64,000 nt of DNA from Epilithonimonas arachidiradicis (GCF_003610695.1 NZ_RAQH01000005.1:1-64000); one strand, 5' to 3'; counted from the stretch's first letter, positions 9,654 to 19,400 are shown. Made by a program: numbers and translations. Notes: generated by a model not told the origin, from the sequence alone.

Positions 9654-10013
9654 TTATAATCCGGATTTGTAAACCTGACGGAAATAAGCTTTCTGTAGCC
9701 CAACAGGAATTTTCTCGAAAATGAGATTTTTGTAAACTCTGTCGCAAGAAAAAGTGAGTCTATCCAAAGAATAAATAAAAATAGACTCTACCGCATTCTT
9801 CAATGTTTCGTCTCCTTTTCTGTAGATCTCATTCATTTTGTTGAGACAATTTATCAATACGATTTTGTCTTTTCTTTGTATCAGTTTCTGGATTTGTTTT
9901 GTGAAAACATTGATGACCATAAAAGAATTTTTGGTCTTGTAGATTTCTTTGAACTCTTCTTCGGACTCAGGTGCAACTTTGATGATTTCCTGAATGGCTT
10001 CTGTGTGATTCAT
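9654..10013 (-). CDS. 119-aa conserved hypothetical protein, first gene of the kdp operon
   Basis: Soluble, charged and probably all-helical, with no signal peptide or membrane helix. Starts MNHTEAIQEIIKVAPE and contains a Lys-rich middle (TKQIQKLIQRKDK). I do not recognise a characterised family. It is followed after 11 nt by a small membrane protein and then the kdp structural genes, so a role in expression or assembly of the K+ pump is possible but unproven. Confidence 0.65.
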   Translation of the reverse strand: MNHTEAIQEIIKVAPESEEEFKEIYKTKNSFMVINVFTKQIQKLIQRKDKIVLINCLNKMNEIYRKGDETLKNAVESIFIYSLDRLTFSCDRVYKNLIFEKIPVGLQKAYFRQVYKSGL

Positions 10014-10027
10014 TTTATTATTATTTT

Positions 10028-10044
10028 GAACCAGTTATGCCAAG
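10028..10044 (-). promoter_or_regulatory. Possible sigma54 (-24/-12-like) element before the kdp operon
   Basis: Minus-strand TTGGCATAACTGGTTCA matches the -24 half well (TTGGCA) and the -12 half partly (GTTCA instead of TTGCA). It is suggested by the NtrC-type regulator next door. Against it: the -12 G is changed and the predicted start of transcription would leave almost no leader before the ATG at 10013. Confidence 0.28.
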
Positions 10045-10121
10045 ATATATTCCCTTTAAGAACTTAATCATCCTATCAATTGCAAATCAATTAATTAAAA
10101 TTTATTTTTGAAATTTGGACA

Positions 10122-10150
10122 ACAAAAAAGCCTATCAAAATGATAGGCTT
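10122..10150 (-). terminator. Terminator of the sigma54-type regulator gene
   Basis: A 10-bp perfect stem (AAGCCTATCA at 10128-10137 with TGATAGGCTT at 10141-10150), loop of 3, followed on the minus strand by TTTTTTGTTG. It lies 22 nt after the regulator stop, so the regulator is probably transcribed apart from the kdp operon. Confidence 0.8.
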
Positions 10151-10171
10151 TTTCTCAATATGATAATTAAT

Positions 10172-11521
10172 TTAAGATATTTTGTATTCCTCTATTTTGC
10201 GATATAAAGTTGCAATTCCTATTTCCAGCAAACGTGCAGCTTCAGCTTTATTTCCTTTAGTATAATTAAGAGTTTTCTGAATATGAATTTTCTCCGCACT
10301 TGCCATAGAAAATGCTGACAAGGATTTGTTGCTAGAAGTATCAGATGTCGACAATTGCTGCAAATCGAAAGGTAAGCTTTGAATTGTTAATTCCTGACTA
10401 TCTTCCAGAATTACGCTTCTCTCTATAACATTCCTAAGTTCACGAATGTTTCCTTTCCAAGTATGCTTTTTCAACACATCCAAATATTCTTTGGAAATTG
10501 ATGTAATTTTCTTTCCGATTTTTTGTGTGAATTTTCTCAGAAAATAATTAGCAAGTTCCTCAATATCTGAAGTTCTCTCACGCAAGGATGGCAGAACAAT
10601 ACTGAATATATTAATTCGATAAAACAAGTCTTCACGGAAATTTCCTTTCTCAATTTCATTTTGCAAATCTCGGTTCGTTGCAGCAATTATTCTTACATCA
10701 ACTTTGGTAGGTTTGCTGTCTCCAACTTTCAGAAACTCGCCAGATTCTAAAACACGAAGTAATTTTGCCTGTAAATCCAATGGCATCTCTCCTATCTCAT
10801 CAAGAAAAACAGTTCCGTTGTTGGCTTCTTCAAAAATTCCTTTTGAATCTTTCATTGCGCCAGTGAACGCTCCCGCTTTGTGACCAAACAATTCGTTTTC
10901 CAATAATTCTTTGCTGAAAGCCGAGCAGTTGATGGCTACAAAATTTTGCTTATTGCGATTACTTGCATTATGAATAGCCTGCGCAAAAACTTCTTTTCCA
11001 GTTCCGGTTTCCCCATTTAGCAAAACTGTTGCGTCAGTTCCAGCCACTTTTTTAGCTGAATCGATAGCGAACTGAATCAGTCTTGATTTTCCGATGACAT
11101 TGTCAAAAGATTGCTTGTTGTCTAGTTGTTTTTCCAACTGTAAAACTCTCCTATTGAGAACAACTTTTTCTAATGCTTTGTAAACAAGAGGAATAATTTT
11201 GTTGTTGTCATCACCTTTTGTAATATAATCGAAAGCGCCGTTTTTAATTGCCTGAACACCATCCGGAATATTGCCGTAAGCCGTCAAAAGAATAGTTTCT
11301 ACTGAAGGATATTTCTCTTTAATAATTTTAGAAAACTCAACACCGCTTCCATCGGGAAGTTTGACATCGCTTATAACAACATCAATATCAGAAACTTCTA
11401 ATCGCTTTTTTGCATTTTTCAAATCAGAGGCCTGAAAAACTTCAAAACATTCCAAACTGATAATTCTGGAAAGTAAAGTCCTGATTTTTTCTTCGTCGTC
11501 TATGATTAGGATTTTGTTCAA
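10172..11521 (-). CDS. NtrC-family sigma54-dependent response regulator, probable kdp regulator
   Basis: 449 aa. Receiver domain at residues 1-120 with acidic pocket D8/D9 and phospho-acceptor D52 (VISDVKLPDG). AAA+ domain at about 135-375 with Walker A GETGTGKE, the sigma54-contact loop GAFTGA and Walker B GTVFLDEIGEM. Fis-type helix-turn-helix at the C-terminus (NKAEAARLLEIGIATLYRKIEEY). It needs RpoN to activate transcription. Position upstream of a kdp operon that holds KdpD-like and kinase genes but no KdpE makes it the likely output regulator. The family is certain; the target is inferred. Confidence 0.92.
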   Translation of the reverse strand: MNKILIIDDEEKIRTLLSRIISLECFEVFQASDLKNAKKRLEVSDIDVVISDVKLPDGSGVEFSKIIKEKYPSVETILLTAYGNIPDGVQAIKNGAFDYITKGDDNNKIIPLVYKALEKVVLNRRVLQLEKQLDNKQSFDNVIGKSRLIQFAIDSAKKVAGTDATVLLNGETGTGKEVFAQAIHNASNRNKQNFVAINCSAFSKELLENELFGHKAGAFTGAMKDSKGIFEEANNGTVFLDEIGEMPLDLQAKLLRVLESGEFLKVGDSKPTKVDVRIIAATNRDLQNEIEKGNFREDLFYRINIFSIVLPSLRERTSDIEELANYFLRKFTQKIGKKITSISKEYLDVLKKHTWKGNIRELRNVIERSVILEDSQELTIQSLPFDLQQLSTSDTSSNKSLSAFSMASAEKIHIQKTLNYTKGNKAEAARLLEIGIATLYRKIEEYKIS

Positions 11522-11633
11522 TGGCTGAGATTATGATGCAAATGTAAATATTGTCTTTAGAAATAATTACATAATATTTGAATTTATATAGAAAAATATA
11601 ATTGGAAGCAATTATAAAATTGGTATTTCTATT

Positions 11634-11677
11634 CCAGACACCACAGGACAATCACAACTCCCATTTATTTTAAATTG
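11634..11677 (+). promoter_or_regulatory. Regulon site 1: direct-repeat operator and -7 box before GH105
   Basis: 16-bp element at 11634-11649 matching CAGGACAGTGCAGGAY at 11 of 16 positions (proximal half CAGGAC perfect), then exactly 21 nt, then TAAATTG at 11671-11677. One of seven such modules in the window. Predicted transcription start near 11684 supports the ATG at 11706 rather than the one at 11688. Confidence 0.65.
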
Positions 11678-11705
11678 CGATAGATCAATGTCAAAATTTA
11701 AAATA

Positions 11706-12959
11706 ATGAATATCATAAATCATAAAATCAAAATCCTTTCTTTCATAACTTTAAGTTCGGGATTATTCTTTATTTCTGCTCAATCAAAAATTTCGACAAA
11801 AACAGAAACTCCAAAATCACAATCAGTAAAAGTTGTTCCCACCAATCTAAAATGGTCAGAGAGAATGATGCTTTCCGAGATGCATCGTTTCCCGGAAGCT
11901 TGGATGTTAGATTTCAGCAAAAGTCCAAAATGGACTTATCCTTCTGCAATTGTATTAGACGGCGCAGAAAAACTCTATGCAAAAACCGGGAAGAAAGAAT
12001 ACTATGATTACATCAGCGAATTTGGAGAAAAATTGATTAAAGATGACGGAACAATTCTCACCTATGAGTTAGAAAAGTACAACATCGATATGCTGAATAG
12101 CGGAAACGTATTGCTTTATCTTTACGAAAAAGAGAAAAAAGAAAAATATCTGAAAGCGCTTCAAACCTTACGCTTACAAATCGATGGACAGCCAAGAACT
12201 AAAGAAGGTTCTTTCTGGCACAAAAAAATTTATCCTTATCAGGTCTGGTTGGACGGTCTTTATATGGGAATGCCTTTCTACACGCATTATACAAAAGATT
12301 TCACAAAAGGCTCAGATGCTCTTAAAGCATATGATGACATTGTTTTTCAGTTTGATTCCGTTCAGAAAAATCTTTTAGACAAAAAAACAGGATTGCTTTA
12401 TCACGCTTGGGACGAGAGCAAAGAACAAGCTTGGGCCAATAAAGAAACAGGATTGTCTCCTAATTTTTGGGGCAGAGCGATGGGTTGGTATGGGATGGCG
12501 ATGGTTGACGTTCTGGATTTTTTGCCTAAAGATCATCCTGGAAGAGCAAGAATCATATCTTATATCAAATCTTACGCAGATGCTGTAATCAAAGTTCAGG
12601 ACAAGAACTCCGGACTTTGGTATCAGGTTTTGGATAAGCCTTTGGAAAAAGGTAATTATGAAGAAGCCAGCGCTTCTGCAATGTTTGTTTATACCATTAT
12701 AAAGTCTGTGAACGAAGGCTATTTGCCACAATCTTACAAAGCTGCTGCTAAAAAAGGTTATGATGGGATTATCAAAAACTTAATCACAGTCGACGAAAAT
12801 GGTGTCGTCAATCTTAATAAATGCTGTGCTGTTGCAGGCTTAGGTGGAAAGCCGTACAGAGATGGTTCTTACGAATACTATGTCAATGAAAAAATCCGTT
12901 CCAATGACGGTAAAGGAACTGGTCCATTTATTTTGGCAAGTCTAGAATTCGAGAAATAA
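11706..12959 (+). CDS. GH105 unsaturated rhamnogalacturonyl hydrolase
   Basis: 417 aa from the ATG at 11706; the ATG six codons earlier would sit almost on the predicted transcription start. Signal peptide ending SGLFFISAQS, then an (alpha/alpha)6 barrel of the YteR/GH88-GH105 type: PKWTYPSAIVLDGAEKLY, YELEKYNIDMLNSG, the YPYQVWLDGLYMGMPF box with the conserved Asp, and FWGRAMGWYGMAMVDVL. These enzymes release the 4,5-unsaturated galacturonic acid left at the end of oligosaccharides by lyases such as PL11. The signal peptide suggests periplasmic action. A second GH105 (40576-41736) is a lipoprotein version. Confidence 0.9.
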   Translation: MNIINHKIKILSFITLSSGLFFISAQSKISTKTETPKSQSVKVVPTNLKWSERMMLSEMHRFPEAWMLDFSKSPKWTYPSAIVLDGAEKLYAKTGKKEYYDYISEFGEKLIKDDGTILTYELEKYNIDMLNSGNVLLYLYEKEKKEKYLKALQTLRLQIDGQPRTKEGSFWHKKIYPYQVWLDGLYMGMPFYTHYTKDFTKGSDALKAYDDIVFQFDSVQKNLLDKKTGLLYHAWDESKEQAWANKETGLSPNFWGRAMGWYGMAMVDVLDFLPKDHPGRARIISYIKSYADAVIKVQDKNSGLWYQVLDKPLEKGNYEEASASAMFVYTIIKSVNEGYLPQSYKAAAKKGYDGIIKNLITVDENGVVNLNKCCAVAGLGGKPYRDGSYEYYVNEKIRSNDGKGTGPFILASLEFEK

Positions 12960-12974
12960 CTATAATTATTTAAT

Positions 12975-13066
12975 TTAGGGCAGCTTAATCCGCCTTCCGC
13001 TCCCAATCTTTTCACTCCACTTCGTTGCGTAAAAAGGATTTCCGCTCAAGTCGGGCTGCGTGCGAT
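12975..13066 (-). repeat. Dispersed ~90-bp repeat, copy A (inverted)
   Basis: On the minus strand it reads CGCAGCCCGACTTGAGCGGA, then a TTTTT-containing middle with an AAGTGGAGTGAAAAG core, and ends GGCGGATTAAGCTGCCC. Nearly the same as the copies at 29513-29604 and 43803-43894. Lies between the GH105 and CE12 genes. Confidence 0.8.
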
Positions 13067-13086
13067 TCAACATTAAAATCAATCAA

Positions 13087-13821
13087 ATGAACAAAAAACT
13101 TTCTATCATATTTCTGTTTCTGTCATTAATGATTGGGGCTCAGAAACCGACATTATTTTTAATTGGCGATTCGACAATGTCCAACAAAGACAATCTTGAA
13201 AAAAATCCCGAACACGGCTGGGGACAAGTGCTTCCTCAGTTTTTCACATCAGGAATCGAAATCCAAAATCACGCGATGAACGGCAGAAGCTCAAAAAGTT
13301 TCAGAACGGAAGGTCGCTGGGACAAAGTGGAAAAGCAGCTTAAAAAAGGAGATTTCGTGATTATTCAATTTGGGCATAACGACCAAAAGCTAAAAGATTC
13401 AACAAAATTTACAAATCCTTACACACAATACAGAGCTAATCTGGAAAGATATGTGAATGAAACCAGAGCCAAAGGTGCAACGCCGATTCTGATGACCTCA
13501 ATCACAAGAAGAAATTTCAACGAAAATGGTGTTTTAGTCGATACGCACAAAGAATATCCTTTGGTTGTAAGATTGGTTGCTGATGCGATGAAAGTGCCTT
13601 TTGTCGATATGCAATTATTGACCGAGCAAATGGAAATTTCGGCCGGGCCGGAAAAATCAAAACAGCTTCACCTGCATTTCAAAGCAGGCGAAAACCCTTA
13701 CTACACCAAAGATAAAGCTGATGACACGCACTTGTCCAGGTTAGGTGCAGAAACTGTTGCAAAGCTTGCTGTCAACGCTCTGAAAACCTTAAATACTGGA
13801 TTAGAAAAACACATCAAATAA
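13087..13821 (+). CDS. Rhamnogalacturonan acetylesterase (CE12, SGNH hydrolase)
   Basis: 244 aa from the ATG at 13087 (MNKKLSIIFLFLS); the longer frame starts inside the dispersed repeat. Signal peptide, then SGNH blocks: LFLIGDSTMSNKD with nucleophile S29, the Gly block NGRSSKSFR, FGHNDQK (block III) and the catalytic pair in DDTHLSRLGAE. CE12 enzymes take acetyl groups off galacturonic acid in rhamnogalacturonan I so that lyases and glycosidases can work. A longer CE12 protein is encoded at 47948-49270. Confidence 0.92.
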   Translation: MNKKLSIIFLFLSLMIGAQKPTLFLIGDSTMSNKDNLEKNPEHGWGQVLPQFFTSGIEIQNHAMNGRSSKSFRTEGRWDKVEKQLKKGDFVIIQFGHNDQKLKDSTKFTNPYTQYRANLERYVNETRAKGATPILMTSITRRNFNENGVLVDTHKEYPLVVRLVADAMKVPFVDMQLLTEQMEISAGPEKSKQLHLHFKAGENPYYTKDKADDTHLSRLGAETVAKLAVNALKTLNTGLEKHIK

Positions 13822-13846
13822 CTTCATTATCATTAACCGATTGACA

Positions 13847-14752
13847 ATGAAAAAATTCGGATTTCTTTTATTGATATTAATTGTAAATTTAATTTCAGCT
13901 CAGGAAAAAATTACGCTCTGGCCAAAAGATCAGATGCCGAACTCTAAAGGATTACAATTAAAAACCGAAGAAAAAGACGGACGAATTGTACAAATAAAAG
14001 AACCCGAACTTTTTGCATTTTTACCTCCAAAAGAAGAACGAAAACTAATGGCAGTGATTGTCATTCCCGGCGGCGGTTATTACAAATTGACTTATGATTT
14101 GGGAGGTTTTCAGATTGCAAAATGGTTTAACATAATGGGAGTTTCAGCTTTTGTATTGAATTACCGCTTACCGATTTCTCCTGATGTGAAACAAAGAGAA
14201 ATCGCGCCGTTACAGGATATACAGGCAGCTATAAAATACCTTAGAAAAAATGCTGTACAATACGGGATTTCACCAGAACAAATTGGAGTAATTGGAACTT
14301 CAGCTGGTGGACATTTAGCAGCATCAGTGAGTAACATCTCAGCAGATTATACAGAATTAAAAGACGATTGGACGTCAATTTCCACTATTCCGAATTTTGC
14401 AATTTTAGTTTCTCCTGTCATCGACTTGGGCGAATTTGCACACGTTGGAAGTCGCAATAGTTTGCTGGGAGAGAATGCTTCTAAGGAAAAAATCAGCGAA
14501 TACTCTATGCAAAATCGAGTGACTGACAAAACGCCACCTACAATTCTTTTCCACGCCCAAAATGATAAAACCGTTCCAGTGATGAACAGCCTTTTATACT
14601 ATCAGGCAATGACCAAAAATAAGGTAAAAGGAGCATTATTCGTTTTTCCTGAAGGTGAACATAAAATCGGAATAACCAATAAATCTGAACTGACGGACAA
14701 TTGGAAAAAATTATGCTATGACTGGCTGAAAACCTTATTTTCAAACAAATAA
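13847..14752 (+). CDS. Secreted alpha/beta-hydrolase, acetylesterase-like
   Basis: 301 aa from the ATG at 13847 (an upstream in-frame TTG is rejected). Signal peptide MKKFGFLLLILIVNLISAQ. Oxyanion-hole box PGGGYY at residues 74-79, nucleophile elbow GTSAGGH with S152, Asp in FHAQNDKTVP and His in PEGEHKIG. It resembles the xylan/pectin acetylesterase-type BD-FAE and esterase/lipase group. In this locus it most likely removes acetyl or other acyl esters from pectic oligosaccharides. It starts 25 nt after the CE12 gene and is probably co-transcribed. Confidence 0.82.
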   Translation: MKKFGFLLLILIVNLISAQEKITLWPKDQMPNSKGLQLKTEEKDGRIVQIKEPELFAFLPPKEERKLMAVIVIPGGGYYKLTYDLGGFQIAKWFNIMGVSAFVLNYRLPISPDVKQREIAPLQDIQAAIKYLRKNAVQYGISPEQIGVIGTSAGGHLAASVSNISADYTELKDDWTSISTIPNFAILVSPVIDLGEFAHVGSRNSLLGENASKEKISEYSMQNRVTDKTPPTILFHAQNDKTVPVMNSLLYYQAMTKNKVKGALFVFPEGEHKIGITNKSELTDNWKKLCYDWLKTLFSNK

Positions 14753-14759
14753 TTTCACA

Positions 14760-14803
14760 ACCGACAGTGCAGGATAATCAATTCTTATATTTATTTTAGA
14801 TTG
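14760..14803 (+). promoter_or_regulatory. Regulon site 2: operator and -7 box before GH28
   Basis: Element at 14760-14775 matches CAGGACAGTGCAGGAY at 13 of 16 positions; 21 nt later TAGATTG at 14797-14803. About 40 nt of leader precede the GH28 ATG. Confidence 0.7.
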
Positions 14804-14844
14804 CAGTACATATAAATAATCTGATATTTTGAATCTAAATCCTT

Positions 14845-16248
14845 ATGAAAAAATATATTCCATTCTTGTTCGCATTGGTTTTGTCCGTGGCCCTTTCGGC
14901 ACAATACAAACCCTGGACTTCCGCAAAACAGCCTTTAAAAGAAATCAAAGCTTTAAAAAAGCAAATCAAAAAACCCGAATTCAGGAAAGTTGATTACCTG
15001 ATTACCGATTTCGGTGCGGTTGGAGATGGAAAAACAAAAAATACGGAAGCTTTCAAAAAAGCGATTGAAAAATGTAATGCAGAAGGCGGCGGAAGAGTTG
15101 TCGTTCCAAACGGCGTTTTCTTAACGGGAGCAATTTATCTTAAATCGAATGTGAATCTTCATTTGAGCGATGGTTCTACGATTTTATTCAGTCAGGACAG
15201 CAACGACTACCCTATCGTTTTCACACGTTGGGAAGGAATGGAATGTATGAATTATTCATCTTTGATTTACGCTTACGAAGAAGAAAACATTGCCGTAACC
15301 GGAAAAGGAACTTTAGATGGAAATTCTGATAATGACAATTGGTGGTTTTGGTGTGGCGCTACAAAATATGGTTATAATGAATCTCGTCCGGGAAGACAAA
15401 ATCCTGCACGAGCAAAACTTCACGAATATATGGCGCAGAGAAAACCTGCAAGAGAAAGAGTTTTCGGGGATGGATGGTATTTAAGACCGAATTTTGTTCA
15501 GCCTTACAAGTCGAAAAACTTTTATATGGCGGATGTTTTGGTTAAAAATTCTCCAATGTGGAATTTGAATCCTGTTTTGTGTGAAAATGTTTTAATTGAA
15601 AGAGTAAAAGTCATCAGTCACGGACCAAACAACGACGGTTTCGACCCTGAAGCCTGTAAAAATGTCTGGATTAAAGATTCCTATTTCGACACAGGTGATG
15701 ACTGTATCGCCATTAAATCAGGACGAGACGAAGACGGAAGAGACATCGGAAGACCTGCCGAAAACCACATCATCGAAAACTGCGAAATGAAAGATGGTCA
15801 CGGCGGAGTCGTTATCGGAAGCGAAATCGCAGGTGGAGCAAAAAACATTTATGCCATCGGAAATGTGATGGACAGTAAAAATCTTGATCGTGCTTTAAGA
15901 ATTAAAACCAGCTCAAGCCGTGGCGGAATTATCGAAAATGTATTTTTCTACAATACAAAAGTAGGTGCTTACAAAGAAGCAGCCATTCGTTTCAATATGC
16001 ATTATGAAAAGCCGGGAAATCACATTCCGACGATGAGAAATATATGGGTTGAAAATCTAACCGTTGACAAAGGTGGAAAATATGCCGTATTTTCTGATGC
16101 TTACGAATCCTCCCCAGTAACCGATTTCACAATGATTAATGCTAAAATGGTGGGCGTTCAGATTCCTTACAAAGTGGATTATATGAAAAACGTGACGCTG
16201 AAAAATGTAACCGTTAACGGACTACCATTAACTGAGTTAAAACCGTAA
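14845..16248 (+). CDS. GH28 polygalacturonase
   Basis: 467 aa, signal peptide MKKYIPFLFALVLSVALSAQ. Right-handed beta-helix glycosidase with the GH28 set in order: NND (residues 262-264, in GPNNDGFDPEA), DD 285-286 in DTGDDCIAIKSGRD, GHG 318-320 and RIK 352-354. The N-terminal DFGAVGDGKTKNTEAF box is the common start of the fold. The exact pattern looks like the exo-acting galacturonidase group rather than the endo group, but that is a judgement from motif style. It hydrolyses galacturonic acid linkages in pectin. It has its own regulon-type promoter. Confidence 0.93.
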   Translation: MKKYIPFLFALVLSVALSAQYKPWTSAKQPLKEIKALKKQIKKPEFRKVDYLITDFGAVGDGKTKNTEAFKKAIEKCNAEGGGRVVVPNGVFLTGAIYLKSNVNLHLSDGSTILFSQDSNDYPIVFTRWEGMECMNYSSLIYAYEEENIAVTGKGTLDGNSDNDNWWFWCGATKYGYNESRPGRQNPARAKLHEYMAQRKPARERVFGDGWYLRPNFVQPYKSKNFYMADVLVKNSPMWNLNPVLCENVLIERVKVISHGPNNDGFDPEACKNVWIKDSYFDTGDDCIAIKSGRDEDGRDIGRPAENHIIENCEMKDGHGGVVIGSEIAGGAKNIYAIGNVMDSKNLDRALRIKTSSSRGGIIENVFFYNTKVGAYKEAAIRFNMHYEKPGNHIPTMRNIWVENLTVDKGGKYAVFSDAYESSPVTDFTMINAKMVGVQIPYKVDYMKNVTLKNVTVNGLPLTELKP

Positions 16249-16313
16249 TTCAGATTTTGTATAAGTGAACACAAAGAACACAATGTTTTTAAAAATTATA
16301 TTGTTTAAAAGTC

Positions 16314-16387
16314 CACAAAGCCGCTTCGCTTATAAAAGCATTATAAGTTTTTCACAAAGAATCTTTTATAAGCGAAGCGGCTTTGTG
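16314..16387. repeat. 25-bp perfect inverted repeat, 24-nt loop
   Basis: Left arm 16314-16338 and right arm 16363-16387 are exact reverse complements (core GCCGCTTCGCTTATAAAAG). It fills the 237-bp gap between the GH28 and DUF4450 genes. No T-run directly follows either arm, so it looks more like a palindromic repeat element than a terminator. Confidence 0.8.
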
Positions 16388-16485
16388 AGACTAAAATTAT
16401 TAGATGATTATCAAAACTCTTTGTAAGCTTAGTGTTCAAAAAATCAATGTGACAGAAATGATTACAAAATATTTTAACAATTAAA

Positions 16486-19400
16486 ATGCGCAGGAAACCC
16501 ATTTTCGCCGGACTCATCATTTTATCAGCACTCTCCCATTCTTTTGCCCAATCAAAACATTGGCAGAACAAAGAGCGTGAACTGCACTATAAAGAAGACA
16601 AAGGCGATTTCTTATTGGTCAACGGAAAATACCGTTTCAATCGAGCTTTGTACGGAGACAACCGTGCATCAAGAGTTGAGGCGGGAGATTTGCCGGAATT
16701 TGCATTGTATCTTCCGGGAATGGGCGGAAATCTTCAGTTTGTCATTCAGAAAGGAAATTCCATTAAAAAATTAATTCAGGCTGATAAAATTGAAACCCGT
16801 TATCGTCCGGGAATAATGTTGTATGAAATCAAAGACCCGATTCTTGGAACCGGAATTTTGAAATTAACCGTTTTGGCTCAAGCGAAAGAAGAAGGTTTGG
16901 TTTTAAAAATGGAAACGGTCAATATAGATTCGTCAACGAAAATCTATGCGGTGTATGGCGGTGCGAGCGGAACGACTTTCAGCAGAAACGGAGACATCGG
17001 CGCAGACCCGGAATCCGGATTTTACTTGTTGCCTGAATATTGCCTGAATAACCAGTATAAGATTAATAAAAATCAATTCCAGCTTAATTATTTAAATAAG
17101 AAAAAAGAAACTCAAATTGTCAGTGGAAGTTTTTCAAATGTAAATTTATTACAGCAAACCGATGCTCAAACTTTAGAAAAACTGACTGAGTTTACTCAAA
17201 ATAAAACAGACAAATCTCCGATTGTTTACGCTTCCTATTCTTCACAAAAAAATCCGGTTTATATTCAAATTGCGAAAGGAAAATCAGCTAAAAACTTTTC
17301 GGACGAAGACTTAAAAAACATATTTAATGAAGCTGAAAAATCCCGTTTAACATTAACGAATAGAATTCAGTTAAAAACTCCGGATGCAGATTTAAATAAT
17401 TTCGGAGCCAATCTGGCCGTTGCTGCAGATGGAATTTGGGAAAGCCCAACCTTTTTACACGGTGCCGTTGCGTGGAGGATGAGATTGAACGCGTGGCGCG
17501 GAGCTTATACAGCCGATGCCTTAAGTTGGCACAACAGAGCAAAAGAACACTTTGAAAGTTACGCCAATTCGCAGGTTTTGAAACCGGATTCTGCGCCTGT
17601 GGAAATGGACACTCTATTGCATTTGGCGAGAAGTGCCGAAAAAATCGGGACTTCGGTTTTTTCGAGCGGATACATTTCGAGAAATCCGAACGACAATACA
17701 AAACCACATCATTACGATATGAACCTGGTCTTTTTTGATCAGCTTTTTTCGCATTTTAATTACACAGGAGACAAAGAATTTCTGAAGAAAATGTGGCCAA
17801 CAATGGTTCGTCATATGGATTGGGAAAAACGAAATTTTAAACGTGGCGATTTATACGATGCATACGCTGCAATTTGGGCAAGTGATGCGCTTCAGTATTC
17901 GGGTGGAAAAGTGACGCACACTTCGGCGTATAATTACAGAGCCAACCGTGAAATGGCGAAATTGGCGAAAGTCATTGGCGAAAACCCTCAACCTTATGAA
18001 CAGGAAGCCAATGCGATTTTAAAGGCAATGAAAAGCCAACTTTGGATTAAGAACAAAGGCTATTTTGCTGAATATAAAGATGCTTTGGGTAATCAAATCG
18101 TTCACGACAAACCGGGAATATGGTCGATTTATCACGTTTCGGATGCGTTTATTCTGAATGAATTTGAGGATTATCAGAACTTACAATACATCAACAATCA
18201 CACCCCGAAAATTCCGATTACGGTGAAAGGTGCGGCTCATAAAGGCTATTTTACGTTAGCGACCACCAATTGGCAACCTTACGACTGGTCGATTAACAAT
18301 GTGGCTTTGGCGGAAAATTTACAGACCGCTTTGGCATATTGGCAAGCCGGAAGAAATGAAGATGCCTACCAACTTTGGAAGGGAAATTTGGTTGAATCGA
18401 TGTATTACGGCATCAGTCCGGGTAATTTTGAACAGCTTTCTCACTACGATGCGTTTCGTGGAGAATTGTACAGAGATTTTGCAGATCCGATTGGTGTGGC
18501 TTCAAGAACTTTAACGGAAGGACTGTTTGGAGTTTATCCGAATTTGCTGGAAAATAAAATCAGCATCAAACCCGGATTTCCGAAGGACTGGAATTCTGCC
18601 GAGCTGAAAATTCCGGATTGGGAGTTTAAATTTAGCCGAAATTCAAAGAAAATAGAATATTTTTTCAAATCAAATTATTCTAAATCGGTGGTTTTGGAAA
18701 TGCAGATTCCGGTAAATTATTCCAACATCAAATCGGTACAAGTAAATGGTAAAAAAGTAGATTGGAAGATTAAACCTAATTCTATTTTACAGCCGATTAT
18801 CCAGTTTGAAACGCCGAAAGGGAAGGATTTTAAGATTGAAATCAATTATTCGGGAGGAGAAGAATTAAGAGAAGAACAGACAGATTATATCAGTTATATT
18901 TCTGAAAATCTACAGTTAAATTTTGATTCAAAAAAGAAAATAAAGCAAGTCTACGATCCGCAGGGACTAATCAAAAATTCCCCTCCTCTGGAAGGGTGGA
19001 TTCGACCGAAGGGAGAAGACGGGGTGGTTAAAAAATTTAATTTAGTTCAGGAAGAAAGAAAAGGAACTTTCTTCGTCCAAGTTGAGCAAAACAGAACAAG
19101 TTGGTGGCAACCTGTAAATGTAGATATCCGTTTTCCTTTGGAGACAAAATGGGTGAATAAAAAACTACAAATTCAGTCAAAATCATTCAATCCAATTAAT
19201 GGAAAATTGAATATTAATGGATTAAATAAAACTTTTAACATTCAGAAAAATCAAAATAGCACAATCGAAATTCCTGTAAATTATTTAAGTAAAGGAACGA
19301 ATTCTATTGCGCTTGAATACAACGGAATTAAACAAAATATTGAAATCACAGATTGGGAAATTGAAAACCAAGGTCAGTTCAGCAACATTTCTTTGGCTTC

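Noticed and set aside
9508-9747. Longer 79-codon version of the small kdp membrane protein
   Set aside because: The extra 35 residues overlap the upstream 119-aa gene; the ATG at 9642 gives a compact one-helix protein with normal spacing.
1-11521. Possibility that the IS element interrupts the kdp operon
   Set aside because: The transposase ends with its own terminator and the kinase gene is full length; no kdp gene is broken.
13060-13086. Earlier start for the CE12 esterase gene
   Set aside because: The nine extra codons start inside the dispersed repeat and spoil the signal peptide.
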